Below are positions 1-11,649 of a stretch of DNA of 64,000 nucleotides, in pieces (position 1 is the stretch's first letter; each line of letters opens with the position of its first letter). Origin of the DNA: Erodium maritimum (Eukaryota > Streptophyta > Magnoliopsida > Geraniales > Geraniaceae). The stretch covers positions 62,300,012 to 62,364,011 of the forward strand of contig OY997590.1 in NCBI GenBank assembly GCA_963921825.1. Direction: 5' to 3'. The position numbers and the translations under genes were made by a program. The notes under the pieces were generated by a model that was given only the letters and a program-made list of their open reading frames with translations, was not told where the DNA came from and made no database searches.

Positions 1-43
1 CATTTGGACATTTAGGATTGAACTATGGGCACTAAGACTAACA
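1..43 (-). repeat. Copia-A LTR, terminal fragment cut by the window edge
   Basis: These 43 bases match the last 43 bases of the full LTRs ending at 6797, 22020 and 46159, finishing in ...AAGACTAACA. In element orientation this is the start (TGTTAGTCTT...) of the 3' LTR of unit 1; the rest lies before the window. Confidence 0.9.
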
Positions 44-53
44 ATCTCCCACT
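44..53 (-). other. Polypurine tract of Copia-A unit 1
   Basis: On the minus strand this reads AGTGGGAGAT immediately before the LTR, the standard site for priming plus-strand DNA synthesis. The same sequence precedes the Copia-B 3' LTR at 14461-14470. Confidence 0.8.
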
Positions 54-209
54 TGCCCTAGTTCCAATCTAAACTCCAATATGTCCCCATCGACTTTACA
101 TGTCTAACATGTTCAGGCAGCGACACCGCCTTAGTCAAAGGGTTGGCTATGTTATCATCTGTTGCAATATAGGTTATCTTCACTTCACCTCAATTCAGTA
201 TTTCTCTGA

Positions 210-440
210 TTAGATGGATACGCCGTAGTACATGTTTGGATTTGTTATGCGATCTGGGCTTTTAGCTTGCGCAATGGCCCTTGTGTTGTCGCAAAATGGA
301 TTCACCGGGCTGGATGGGTTTTTAATTACATCCAACCCTGCCGTGAATTTCCAAATCCACATAGCCTCCTTAGCTGCCTCTGCAACATCCATGTACTTGG
401 CCTCTGTTGTAGATTCGGCAATGGTATCTTGCTTTACGCT
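210..440 (-). pseudogene. Copia RNase H remnant, unit 1
   Basis: The minus-strand translation contains MDVAEAAKEAMWIWKF and CDNTRAIAQAKSP. These correspond to the end of copia RNase H, normally TEAEY..A.EAAKEA and later YCDN..AI..AK. The part between RT and this segment is shortened and frameshifted, and stops follow NPNMYYGVSI. The enzyme would degrade the RNA strand of the RNA:DNA hybrid; this copy cannot be functional. Confidence 0.75.
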
Positions 441-628
441 CTCCCAGCTAAAGCTCTGCCATTCAGCATGAACACATATCCTGACTGACTTCTAAAGTCA
501 TCTGGATTTGTCTTGGAAAACTAACGTCTACTCATCCTTCGACGACTAGTTCAACATCATCTTTCCCGGGTTAGACTGATGTCTACTGGTACAACATAAG
601 GCTTACGAGACAGCCGGTCTCATACATG

Positions 629-1210
629 TCATGGCATATATGATCGATCCTGCCCCCAGGCGCATAGGATTCTCATCATCCTTTTCAGCTCATCAGGTGT
701 CTTAGGACACTGAGTCTTGTTGAGATGAATGCCATGACTAGTGGGTAAGAGTCCTTTCTTTGAATCGAGCATTAAGAACCTACTCAATGCCTTGTTCACA
801 TAGGTTCCCTGACTTAAATCCAAGACCCTCTTGGTGCGATCTCTACATATCTTAATCCTAAAGATATAAGAAGCATCGCCTAAGTCCTTTACTGAAAAAC
901 ACTTCCTCAACCAAGCTTTAGTCTCGTGCAAGGTTGTGATGTCGTTTTCAATGAGAACCAGAAAGGTAATCTTGCTCCAACTAGCCTTCTTATAAACGCA
1001 AGATTCATCCTCGTTCTTGATTAAGCCAAATCCAATTACAACTTCATCAAAACGAAGGATCCAACTCCGAGAAGTTCGTTTCAATCCATAAATGGATTTC
1101 AACGACTTATAAATCTTTCCCGTATTCTTCGGATCGTCAAAACCTTTGGGTCGAGACATACAAACGTACTCAGTCAAATTTCTATTTAGGAAAGCGGTTT
1201 TGACATCCAC
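629..1210 (-). pseudogene. Copia reverse transcriptase, C-terminal part, lacking the catalytic YVDD box (unit 1)
   Basis: A 193-codon open stretch begins MDVKTAFLNRNLTEYV, the copia RT motif with the first catalytic aspartate region. It continues through KSIYGLKRTSRSW, SCVYKKAS and LGDASYIFRIKICRDR. The region that should read FLVLYVDDIL... is FLVLIENDI, so about seven codons holding the YVDD active site are missing in frame. The frame ends at ILCAWGQDRSYMP; a downstream frame still encodes YAMTCMRPDVS, so a frameshift separates them. Polymerase activity is not expected. Confidence 0.88.
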
Positions 1211-1244
1211 TTGCCATATCTCGTAATTATGATACGCAGTTATG

Positions 1245-1616
1245 TCAAGAAGAATTTGGATCGATTTTGACCATAGCCACTAGGGAGAAGGTTTCATCAT
1301 AGTCAATCCATTGGATCTGCCTATAACCTTTCGCCACCAGTTGAGCTTTGTAGGTCAGAGGGTTGTTGTCCATGTCCATCTTCACCTTGAAGATCCATTT
1401 GCATCCGATGGTCCTCACACCATTGATGGGATCAACCGGTTCCCAGACTCGGTTGTCCGACATGGATTGCATTTCCTCCCTCATGGCTCCCAGCCATAAC
1501 TCGGAGTCGGGCCCATCCACGACTTCTTGAAAGGTGGCTGGATCATCGTGATCCACCATGACTTCATTGTCACCTCCGGATACCATATCTTGGAGGTGGA
1601 AGATTGACCCTTTCAA
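1245..1616 (-). pseudogene. Copia reverse transcriptase, N-terminal part (unit 1)
   Basis: The translation includes AMREEMQSMSDNRVWEPVDP, IGCKWIFKVK and YKAQLVAKGYRQ...IDYDETFS, the conserved start of the copia RT domain. The frame is lost at MVKIDPNSS; an extra A in an A-run shifts it, and the next frame carries ILLDITAYHNYEIWQVDVKT. The same shift is present in Copia-B, so it predates their separation. Confidence 0.87.
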
Positions 1617-1704
1617 ATCGCCTTGGACCTTCCGGAATTGTAACAGGAATTGGTTCTCACTCTACGACAATCTCTGGCTCCTTTCTACTGGGTTGTCAAT
1701 TGGT

Positions 1705-1974
1705 TTAGACAGATCTGTACCATCCTGAATTTCTTCGAGATGCACAGTCCTCCCAATGACGTCTTTGGAAACAAAACTTCTTTTCCATAAAGACCCCACC
1801 CCAAGCGACGAACACCATGTTCTCACTGGGATTGTAGAAATAGTATCCCCTTGTTGCTGTGGGATACCACACGAAGGTGCATATCTCAGATCTTGGTTCG
1901 AGCTTAGTCGAAACCAAATGTTTCACATAAGCCTCGCAACCACAAATCATTAGGAAGGACAAAGCCGGCATCAT
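1705..1974 (-). pseudogene. Copia integrase C-terminal segment (unit 1)
   Basis: The translation has CGCEAYVKHLVSTKLEPRSE and FVWYPTATRGYYFYNPSENMVFVAWGGVF. This matches the segment following the copia integrase core, normally GCEAYVK...KLEPKS..C.FVGYP...GYYFY.P....V.VAR...F. It is separated from the core by a stretch with stops, including a short homopolymeric AAAAATGG region near 1985. Confidence 0.82.
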
Positions 1975-2152
1975 CCCGTACCATTTTTAAAATGGTGTCC
2001 CTTCCACACCATTCGTCGAAGCCCGATTCACTATGAATGCGGTCGTCTCTAGAGCAAAACCCCTAAAAGAGATTGGGAGATCAGTCCAACTAATCATGGA
2101 ACAGACCATTGTCTAACAATGTCCGATTTCTCCGTTTGGCTACACCTTTCAA

Positions 2153-2941
2153 CTACAGTGACCTAGGAGGAGTCCATTCCAAAAGGATCCCATTCTCTTT
2201 TAGATGATCTAATAACTCTGTGGTCAAGTATTTTCCACCTCGTTTCAATCGAAGTGCCTTAATACCTTTGTCGAGCTGGTTTTCTACTATAGTCTTAAAC
2301 TCTTTGAATTTATCAAAAGCTTCAGACTTATGTCTCACCGAATAGACATAACCATATTTACTGTAATCATCAGTAAAGGTGATAAAGTAGCTAAAACCCC
2401 TCCTGGCAAGTGAACTTATTGGTCTACACACATTCGAGTGTATCAGCCCCAATAATTCACCCGCCCTTTCATCGCGATCGATAAAGGGCACTTTAGTCAT
2501 TTTTCCCATCAAACAAACCTTGCACCTATCGATCGAATGGAATTCGAATGAACCTGAAAGCCCGCACTTCTGAAGTGCTGATAGGCGCTTCTTGTTTATG
2601 CGACCCAAATGACAGTACCATAACAGAGTTAGGTTTAAATCGTTGGATTTAGACCTCTTGGTATTAACGGAATATATAGAACTTGAGGCATTGTTACCCA
2701 TATCTAATATGTACAATCCTCCAACCATGTCAGTACTGGTATAAAACATATCATTGCATAGAACATTGAAAACTCCATTTCCAATATTAACATTATATCC
2801 TTCCTTGTCAAACACGGATACAGATATAATATTCCTACTAAAAGTAGGTATGCAATATACATTATACAATACTAAGACAAGGCCTCTTGGCAAAGCAAGA
2901 CTCATGGATCCTACAGCAGTTGCCACAACTCTGAGGTCCAT
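2153..2941 (-). pseudogene. Copia protease tail and integrase core (unit 1)
   Basis: A 262-codon frame begins in the end of the protease (VLYNVYCIPTFSRNIISV) and continues into the integrase zinc-binding segment (CHLGRINKKRL ... CKVCLMGKMTKVPF) and catalytic core. The first catalytic aspartate motif, normally H(T/S)DVCGP, reads HSNVCRP, so D is replaced by N. The second, TDDYSKYGYVY, is kept, and the glutamate in LKENGIL is kept. The zinc-finger GH is GR. RLKRGGKYL differs from Copia-B, which keeps RLDRGGKYL. Strand transfer activity is not expected. Confidence 0.9.
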
Positions 2942-3340
2942 TTCGTGCTTTCCAAATCTCTCCTACTTTCAGCCACCATATATTAGTGCATGTGTGAGAT
3001 TCAGTCATGGTATCTAATACCCATGAATCTTTGGAAGTAGAGAGATGTAGCTCTATAGAGTTAATACCGAATGAAGGCACGGTCCCACCGCCCTTCCTTA
3101 GATCATCCAGGTTTCCTGATGAAGGCGCAGTCCTACTGCCCTTCTTCAGATCATCCAGGCTATTTGATGAAGGCGCAGTCCCACTGCCCTTCTTCAGATC
3201 AGCCGTGAACTTCCTGTAATCCCGGTTCCAATGACCAGGCTGTTGGCAGTAGAAGCAGACATTCTCAGGTGTCTCATCTTTCCTGCCAAGTGCGCATGGG
3301 CCCAGCCCTTGCCACTTCCAATTCCCTTGTTGACCATCAG
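2862..3340 (-). pseudogene. Copia gag zinc knuckle and protease remnant (unit 1)
   Basis: The minus strand encodes ENVCFYCQQPGHWNRDY, a CCHC zinc knuckle whose last cysteine position is Y. It is followed by three imperfect copies of a DLKKGSGTAPSS-type linker and then SWVLDTMTESHTCTN. This aligns with the copia protease start WVLDTG..SH.C, with the DTG active-site glycine lost. The frame overlaps the integrase frame by about 80 bp, so a frameshift lies between them. Confidence 0.8.
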
Positions 3341-3570
3341 AATATCCTTGGATCCCAGATCCCTGAGATATTCTTCTCAGCAGTTAATGACACTTCATGT
3401 AACTCTGATATGGTCTTAGAGACAGCCTTGTCAAGGACATATTCTTTGCGTTCAGACTTGAGGACTATCCTCAAAATTCTGTACCAGTCCAAATAGTTTG
3501 TCCCATTTAGCTTGACCCTATCAAGAATGGTTTTTAATGACAAACTATTAATGTTCGCTGAATTTGACAT
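3337..3570 (-). pseudogene. Copia gag N-terminus, truncated (unit 1)
   Basis: The ATG at 3570 begins MSNSANINSLSLKTILDRVK, followed by LNGTNYLDWYRILRIVLKSERKEYVLDK, the typical copia gag start. After about 65 codons it jumps directly to the zinc-knuckle region, so most of the capsid domain is absent; a full gag would be 250 or more codons. The capsid protein would package the RNA; this fragment cannot. Confidence 0.82.
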
Positions 3571-5111
3571 TTGATCTACAACAGATAAAATTCAATCAGT
3601 AAACTGAATAAATTTTATGAAGATCAAGCTTAAACACCAACAATCAATTCTAAACCTTTAGAATCTGAAACCAAGATCCTTGATTCACTCGATTAAGCTG
3701 AACTAACGCTCACCACTTAATCGAGCTATGTAGGTAGGACTCCATCCAATCACATCCAATGTGACTCTTGGCTAGGGTATGCACTTATGTACACGGCTTA
3801 CCCTATCTGTTACCCTAGCTCAACCTCAGGCTGAGAATCGTAGTCGGGTCCACCAATTTTCAACTATGGCCCGTCACTATGTAGGTGCCCCGCTAATGCG
3901 CACGACACCCACATATGTCGTCCAAACCTACTACCCCGCTGTCCCATGGATGCTCCGCTAATGCGCACGACACCCATAGGACGGGGAGGTAGTAAGGTGT
4001 TGATAATTGGGAGGTATCGGACATGACCCATTTTTACTTGTCCGGTTGTGTTTAAAACTTTGACACATCCTAGATGCGATGAGCACATCAACTACATTCC
4101 AAATGCAATGATGCCTCAAATTACATCCAATGTAATTCTTCCTTCGAACCCGTCAACTACATCCAATGTAATGACGATTCTAAGGGCTCACACACAAGGA
4201 TTAAAATTCCAATTTTATCTTTGCATGTGAGGTGATATGCTCGGTAAATAAAGTTAAGCATGCAATTCTAAAACACAGAATTAATCATGCATAAACTAAA
4301 CCAAGCATAAAGCGATAAATATGCACATAATAGCCCCCTAAACTAACTCCCACTAGCTTCTTGAGCTCCACCGACTCCAAGCCGATGCCAACACCCGAAA
4401 AGCCACCAAATGACCTTTTCGCCCTTTCTTCATCTTGAGTAAAATATTACAATTTAATACACGACTCGCAGGTCGGGAATAAATAAATATTACAAACAAG
4501 TGGTTCGACGACCACACCTTGAAAGAATAATTACACGCTAACACTAACGGCTCGCAGGCCGTGAAAAGCGATAAATAATTAAATTGAGCTCGGGGCTATT
4601 ATGTACACCATGCCAACATCACATCACACATCGTGTTATCAAACAAGCATCTTATCAAACATCATGTGATTTTCCGGTTTTAATTAATAGCCAAGTTTCG
4701 AAATTTTTTGATGCTCGGTTTATCGAAACCGTTCAAAAATGAAACTTTTGAACATTTGATCTTCGAGTTCGTCATGACGGTTCCAAACTCGTCATAACTA
4801 ACAAAACGGTTTAGCCTTGGCATATCAACCATCCAATGGTCATGGTTGGCCTAGCTCCGTCCAACGGAGCCCCGTTCGGTCCCGGTTTCGGCTCCCCGAG
4901 AGTCCCGCTCCCGAGACCCGAAAAATCAAGTTTTTTTCAAAATTTCCAGATTTGAAATAATTTTCAAAAATTCATTTTACATGCATTAAATCCATAAACA
5001 AGTATTTAAAACATGTTATCAAACAATTTAGCAAAACAACACGCCAAAAACGAAACTTTCAAGCAAAACCGAAACTTTGAACACCGTCTTGTGAATCCCG
5101 AAGGTAGCACG
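3571..5111 (-). other. Copia-A untranslated leader, unit 1
   Basis: About 1.5 kb between PBS and gag with no convincing coding frame. It holds short direct repeats. The 22-mer CCGCTAATGCGCACGACACC plus CA occurs at 3890-3911 and 3955-3976. A motif ACATCCAATGT(A/G) occurs near 3753, 4124 and 4152, with a looser copy near 4094. The leader recurs in units 2 and 3 and inverted in Copia-B. Confidence 0.7.
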
Positions 5112-5123
5112 GCTCTGATACCA
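5112..5123 (-). other. Primer-binding site, Copia-A unit 1
   Basis: On the minus strand this is TGGTATCAGAGC, complementary to the 3' end of plant initiator tRNA-Met, one base inside the LTR boundary at 5125. Confidence 0.9.
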
Positions 5124-5124
5124 C

Positions 5125-6797
5125 TGTTGGGTCTCGAGGTAGGGTTGGAGATGAACCAACTCGCAGCGGAAAATCAAGGAAAACCAAGAGACGATTAAAA
5201 CCATGAAACAACTAACAAAGAATGGATTCACAAGAGAAAAATTCAGCATTAGTTCTTACCAAAACAAGAACACCGGGTAACGAATGATTGGCTTGAGTCT
5301 CCAAGACGCCTACGTATCCACATGGGAATCAAAGCCACGTAGTTCTTCTCTTTGAGGACTCAAGAACACAAAAATGGAGGTGGGAGCTTGCCAAACCCGA
5401 AATTGCAAAGGAAGGGAGAGAGAAGTTGTGTTTCCTATTCTTGTCTTGTGTTTGTTATGTTGAAAAAAGATGACTTAAACATAACAAAACCCATACTTGT
5501 CCAACTAAAGGCATGAGACAAGTATGGTGTCAAGTAAGGTGTAAATAGGACAAAGTATGACAAGACAAGATTGGGTTAGGTGGTGAATCACCAACACCTT
5601 AATCCTTGTCTTGCTTGCTTAGTACTAATTAATCAAGACTTGATTAATTAGTTCCATGGGCCTTTCATGGGCCTCTTGGAACATGGCCCGTGGCCATTTC
5701 CAACGAGGTCCCGTGATTCGCTCATCGCCTCCAAGCCTTCCATACCGGAAATGTCCAACATTATCCGACGCAATCAATCCCAAGACTCCAAGCCTTGTCT
5801 CGATCCGTAAATTCCTATTCACTTACGGGCACATGATCCAAAACCCAGTTTTGGTCATGTCCCGAGACAACTCCCTTTTGGCCATTCTCCATAAATGTGT
5901 CAATGAGTTTCATCCTCCGGTGTGACCCTTAGGTTTATGCATGTCAATAGATCAACGTAAAATCCCATTTTACTTGATCCTATTTAAGTGGCAACTAACG
6001 AGACTTTAGTATTGCCTGACACTGCATAACGAATCGACCCTGTCGATTCTAACCTTTCCGTCATCCCTATCATTATCCTTTTATCTCCGATATCCTGATT
6101 GAGATAAGGCATAGAGCCGTCATCCTTATTATTCTCAATCAATGTTCCTTGATATGTGAGATGACTAAAGATATGATACCCAGTATCATGTGCATGGCCA
6201 TGCTATTCTTTCAGTCACTCTCGATCAAGCGACCGAGAACCGATATCTTTCTCATACCTCAGTATGAGGGATAAATCCCTTAGCCGTCTTTCGTGTCACT
6301 CATGTAGCCCGTCCCCAAGCCAATCCTGGCCGTTATGGAAGCCCTGTTACGGACAACGTTAGGCTCAGGTCAAACTCAGTTGTTGACTACATAGCGATCA
6401 CAAAGACTCCTTGGTCTAAGGATACATGACAAGCTACGCCACTGAATATGTTCATGACTTAATCTATGGCACATATTCAGGGCGGGTCGTCCAATATCAT
6501 GTCCCACATGATATCTATGATCAGACTCCGGAATCCCATTCCAATGACTAACAGAACGTAAGCCATAAAGAGTCATCTTTCATACTAGTCGCTTCTAATG
6601 AAGCTTTGTTGACTAGGGACCCATCGAGTATGATCTATCTAAATCTATGGTTCTATTCGCATTGTGGGCATAGATAAGAGCACACATCGATATATTACTC
6701 CAACACATAAGTAATATAAAGCCGTTTTGATTTTATTGCTAACGATGATATATACATTTGGACATTTAGGATTGAACTATGGGCACTAAGACTAACA
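5125..6797 (-). repeat. Copia-A LTR shared by units 1 and 2 (1673 bp)
   Basis: It runs from TGTTGGGTCTCG on the plus strand to AAGACTAACA, with a PBS on its left and a PPT of the next unit on its right. It is therefore the 5' LTR of unit 1 and the 3' LTR of unit 2 at once. It shares private variants with the LTR at 20348-22020, for example ATTGTGGGCATAGATAAG near 6660, where the outermost LTR has ATGGTGGGCATAGATCAG. Confidence 0.92.
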
Positions 6798-7383
6798 ATC
6801 TCCCACTTGCCCTAGTTCCAATCTAAACTCCAATATGTCCCCCATCGACTTTACATGTCTAACATGTTCAGGCAGCGACACCGCCTTAGTCAAAGGGTTG
6901 GCTATGTTATCATCTGTTGCAATATAGGTTATCTTCACTTCACCTCAATTCAGTATTTCTCTGATTAGATGGATACGCCGTAGTACATGTTTGGATTTGT
7001 TATGCGATCTGGGCTTTTAGCTTGCGCAATGGCCCTTGTGTTGTCGCAAAATGGATTCACCGGGCTGGATGGGTTTTTAATTACATCCAACCCTGCCGTG
7101 AATTTCCAAATCCACATAGCCTCCTTAGCTGCCTCTGCAACATCCATGTACTTGGCCTCTGTTGTAGATTCGGCAATGGTATCTTGCTTTACGCTCTCCC
7201 AGCTAAAGCTCTGCCATTCAGCATGAACACATATCCTGACTGACTTCTAAAGTCATCTGGATTTGTCTTGGAAAACTAACGTCTACTCATCCTTCGACGA
7301 CTAGTTCAACATCATCTTTCCCGGGTTAGACTGATGTCTACTGGTACAACATAAGGCTTACGAGACAGCCGGTCTCATACATG

Positions 7384-7695
7384 TCATGGCATATATGATC
7401 GATCCTGCCCCCAGGCGCATAGGATTCTCATCATCCTTTTCAGCTCATCAGGTGTCTTAGGACACTGAGTCTTGTTGAGATGAATGCCATGACTAGTGGG
7501 TAAGAGTCCTTTCTTTGAATCGAGCATTAAGAACCTACTCAATGCCTTGTTCACATAGGTTCCCTGACTTAAATCCAAGACCCTCTTGGTGCGATCTCTA
7601 CATATCTTAATCCTAAAGATATAAGAAGCATCGCCTAAGTCCTTTACTGAAAAACACTTCCTCAACCAAGCTTTAGTCTCGTGCAAGGTTGTGAT
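7384..7695 (-). pseudogene. Copia RT C-terminal piece, unit 2, left of the Copia-B insertion
   Basis: The residues from ETKAWLRKCFSVKDLGDAS to ILCAWGQDRSYMP match unit 1. The frame is cut just upstream of HETKAW by the Copia-B LTR. The other part of the gene is at 16159-16433. Confidence 0.87.
7691..7695. other. Target site duplication of Copia-B, left copy
   Basis: GTGAT, repeated at 16159-16163. The uninterrupted units read GTTGTGATGTCG at this place. Confidence 0.93.
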
Positions 7696-9383
7696 TGTTA
7701 GTCTTAGTGCCCGTAGTTCAATCCTAAATGTCCAAATGTATATATCATCGTTAGCAATAAAATTAAAGCGGCTTTATATTACTTATGTGTTGGAGTAATA
7801 TATCGATGTGTGCTCTGATCTATGCCCACCATGCGAATAGAACCATAGATCGAGATAGATCACACTCGATGGGTCCCTAGTCAACAAAGCTTCACTAGAA
7901 GCGACTAGTATGAAAGATGGCTCTTTATGGCTTACGTTCTGTTAGTCATTGGAATGAGATTCCGGAGTCTGATCATAGATATCATGTGGGACATGATATT
8001 GGACGACCCGCCCTGAATATGTGCCATAGATTAAGTCATGAACATATTCAGTGTTGTAGCTTGTCATGTATCCTTAGACCAAGGAGTCTTTGTGATCGCT
8101 ATGTAGTCAACAACCTAGTTTGACCTGAGCCTAACGTTGTCCGTAACAGGGCTTCCATAACGGCCAGGATTGGCTTGGGGACGGGCTACATGAGTGACAC
8201 GAAAGACGGCTAAGGGATTTATCCCTCATACTAAGGTATGGGAAAGATATCGGTTCTCGGCCGCTTGATCGAGAGTGACTGGAAGAATAGCATGGCCATG
8301 CACATGATACTGGGTATCATATCTTCAGTCATCTCACATATCAAGGAACGGTGATTGAGAATAATAAGGATGACGGCTCTATGCCTTATCTCAATCAGGA
8401 TATCGGAGATAAAAGGATAATGACAGGGACGACGGAAAGGTTAGAATCGACAGGGTCGATTCGTTATGTAGTGTCAGGCAATACTAAAGTCTCGTTAGTT
8501 GCCACTTAAATAGGATCAAGTAAAATGGGATTTTACGTTGATCTATTGACATGCATAAACCTAAGGGTCACACCGGAGGATGAAACTCATTGACACATTT
8601 ATGGAGAATGGCCAAAAGGGAGTTGTCTCGGGACATGACCAAAACTGGGTTTTGGGTCATGTGCCCGTAAGTGAATAGGACTTTACGGATCGAGATAAGG
8701 CTTGGAGTCTTGGGATTGATCGCGTCGGATAATGTTGGACATTTCCGGTATGGAAGGCATGGAGGCGATGAGCGAATCACGGGACCTCGTTGGAAATGGT
8801 CACGGGCCATGTTCCAAGAGGCCCATGAAAGGCCCATGCAACCAAGGCCCATGGAACTAATTAATCAAGTCTTGATTAATTAGTACTAAGTAAGCAAGAC
8901 AAGGATTAAGGTGTTGGTGATTCACCACCTAACACAATCTTGTCTTGCCATACTTTGTCCTATTTACACCTTACTTGACACCATACTTGTCCCATGCCTT
9001 TAGTTGGACAAGTATGGGTTTTGTTATGTTTAAGTCATCTTTTTTCAACATAACAAAGACAAGACAAGAATAGGAAACACATTTTCTCTCCCTCTTCCAT
9101 GGCCATTTCGGGTTTGGCTAGTTTCCTCCTCCATTTTTGTGTTCTTGAGTCCTCAAAGAGAAGAACTACGTGGCTTTGATTCCCATGTGGATACGTAGGC
9201 GTCTTGGAGACTCAAGCCAATCATTCGTTAACCGGTGTTCTTGTTTTGGTAAGAACTAGTGCTGAATTTTTCTCTTGTTAATCCATTCTTTGTTAGTTGT
9301 TTCATGGTTCTAATTGTCTCTTGGTTTTCATTGATTTTCCGCTGCGAGTTGGTTCATCTCCAACCTTACCTCGAGACCCAACA
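7696..9383 (+). repeat. Copia-B 5' LTR (1688 bp)
   Basis: Runs TGTTAGTCTT to GAGACCCAACA. Compared with Copia-A LTRs it has a 15-bp addition at 8839-8853 that duplicates AAGGCCCATG. No promoter element could be called with confidence. Confidence 0.94.
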
Positions 9384-9384
9384 G

Positions 9385-9396
9385 TGGTATCAGAGC
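9385..9396 (+). other. Primer-binding site of Copia-B
   Basis: TGGTATCAGAGC, complementary to initiator tRNA-Met, one base after the LTR. Confidence 0.92.
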
Positions 9397-10939
9397 CGTG
9401 CTACCTTCGGGATTCACAAGACGGTGTTCAAAGTTTCGGTTTTGCTTGAAAGTTTCGTTTTTGGCATGTTGTTTTGCTAAATTGTTTGATAACATGTTTT
9501 AAATTATTGTTTATGGATTTAATGCATGTAAAATGAATTTTTGAAAATTATTTCAAATCTGGAAATTTTGAAAAAAATTTGATTTTTCGGGTCTCGGGAG
9601 CGGGACTCTCGGGGAGCCGAAACCGGGACCGAACGGGGCTCCGTTGGACGGAGCTAGGCCAAGCATGACCATTGGATGGTTGATATGCCAAGGCTAAACC
9701 GTTTTGTTAGTTATGACGAGTTTGGAACCGTCATGACGAACTCGAAGATCAAATGTTCAAAAGTTTCATTTTTGAACGGTTTCGATAAACCGAGCATCAA
9801 AAATTTTCGAAACTTGGCTATTAATTAAAAACGGAAAATCACATGATGTTTGATAACATTCTTGTTTGATAACACGATGTGTGATGTGATGTTGGCATGG
9901 TGCACATAATAGCCCCGAGCTCAATTTAATTATTTATCGCTTTTCACGGCCTGCGAGCCGTTAGAGGTAACGTGTAATTATTCTTTCAAGGTGTGGTCGT
10001 CGAACCACTTGTTTGTAATATTTATTTATTCCCGACCTGCGAGTCGTGTATTAAATTGTAATATTTTACTCAAGATGAAGAAAGGGCGAAAAGGTCATTT
10101 GGTGGCTTTTCGGGTGTTGGCATCGGCTTGGAGTCGGTGGAGCTCAAGAAGCTAGTGGGAGTTAGTTTAGGGGGCTATTATGTGCACATTTATCGCTTTA
10201 TGCTTGGTTTAGTTTATGCATGATTAATTCTATGTGCTTTAGAATTGCATGCCTAACTTTATTTACCGAGCATATCACCTCACATGCAAAGATAAAATTG
10301 GAATTTTAATCCTTGTGTGTGAACCCTTAGAACCGTCATTGCATTGGATGTAGTTGACGGGTTCAAAGGAAGAATTACATTGGATGTAATTTGAGGCATC
10401 ATTGCATTTGGAATGTAGTTGATGTGCTCATCGCATCTAGGATGTGCCAAAGTTTTGAACACAACTGGACAAGTAAAAGCGGGTCATGTCCGATACCTCC
10501 CAATCATCAACACCTTACTACCTCCCCGTCCTATGGGTGTCGTGCGCATTAGCGGAGCATCCATGGGAAAGCGGGGTAGTAGGTTTGGACGACATATGTG
10601 GGTGTCGTGCGCATTAGCGGAGCACCTACATAGTGACGAGCCATAGTTGAAAATTGGTGGACCCGACTACGATTCTTAGCCTGAGGTTGAGCTAGGGTAA
10701 CAGATAGGGTAAGTCGTGTACATAAGTACATACCCTAGCCAGGAGTCACATTGGATGTGATTGGATGGATTCCTACCTACATAGCTCGATTAAGTGGTGA
10801 GCATTAGTTCAGCTTAATCGAGTGAATCAAGGATCTTGGTTTCAGATTCTAAAGGTTTAGAATTGATTGTTGGTGTTTAAGCTTGATCTTCATAAAATTT
10901 ATTCAGTTTACTGATTGAATTTTATCTGTTGTAGATCAA
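9397..10939 (+). other. Copia-B untranslated leader
   Basis: About 1.5 kb, inverted counterpart of 3571-5111, with the same short repeats (TGGGTGTCGTGCGCATTAGC near 10530 and 10600; TACATTGGATGT motifs near 10380). No coding signal is seen. Confidence 0.7.
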
Positions 10940-11060
10940 ATGGCAAATTCAGCGAACATTAATAGTTTGTCATTAAAAACCATTCTTGACAGGGTCAAGC
11001 TAAATGGGACAAACTATTTGGACTGGTACAGAATTTTTGAGGATAGTCCTCAAGTCTGAA
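10940..11060 (+). pseudogene. Copia-B gag N-terminus, frameshifted
   Basis: Starts MANSANINSLSLKTILDRVK from the ATG at 10940. An extra T near 11036, in the run after CAGAA, breaks the frame after DWYRIF; Copia-A keeps the frame longer here. Confidence 0.8.
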
Positions 11061-11070
11061 CGCAAAGAAT

Positions 11071-11649
11071 ATGTCGTTGACAAGGCTGTCTCTAAGACCA
11101 TATCAGAGTTACATGAAGTGTCATCAGCTGCTGAGAAGAATATCTCAGGGATCTGGGATCCAAGGATATTCTGATGGTCAACAAGGGAATTGGAAGTGGC
11201 AAGGGCTGGGCCCATGCGCACTTGGCAGGAAAGATGAGACACCTGAGAATGTCTGCTTCTACTGCCAACAGCCTGGTCATTGGAACCGGGATTACAGGAA
11301 GTTCACGGCTGATCTGAAGAAGGGCAGTGGGACTGCGCCTTCATCAAATAGCCTGGATGATCTGAAGAAGGGCAGTAGGACTGCGCCTTCATCAGGAAAC
11401 CTGGATGATCTAAGGAAGGGCGGTGGGACCGTGCCTTCATTCGGTATTAACTCTATAGAGCTACATCTCTCTACTTCCAAAGATTCATGGGTATTAGATA
11501 CCATGACTGAATCTCACACATGCACTAATATATGGTGGCTGAAAGTAGGAGAGATTTGGAAAGCACGAAATGGACCTCAGAGTTGTGGCAACTGCTGTAG
11601 GATCCATGAGTCTTGCTTTGCCAAGAGGCCTTGTCTTAGTATTGTATAA
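11071..11649 (+). pseudogene. Copia-B gag zinc knuckle and protease remnant
   Basis: 192 open codons. The recognisable part begins around GSGIQGYSDGQQGNWKW and carries CFYCQQPGHWNRDY (last cysteine of CCHC replaced), three copies of a D(L/D)LKKGS.TAPSS linker of about 20 residues, and SWVLDTMTESHTC. The protease DTG is DTM. The frame ends within the protease while the next frame continues into integrase. Confidence 0.82.

Larger units (their letters stand above)
44..5124 (-). mobile_element. Copia-A unit 1 internal region (uninterrupted)
   Basis: This is the only internal region of the array without a later insertion, so it is the reference for the family (5081 bp). In element order (right to left) it has a PBS, a leader of about 1.5 kb without coding signal, a short gag, protease remnant, integrase, RT, RNase H remnant and PPT. 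The reading frame is broken many times. A working copia element would have one polyprotein frame of roughly 1300 codons. Confidence 0.92.

Noticed and set aside
7696-9383. Promoter, TATA box or polyadenylation site in the copia LTR
   Set aside because: LTRs must contain these, but I could not single out a sequence with enough support to place one.
9385-9396. tRNA gene suggested by the initiator tRNA match
   Set aside because: Only the 12-base primer-binding complement is present, not a tRNA gene.
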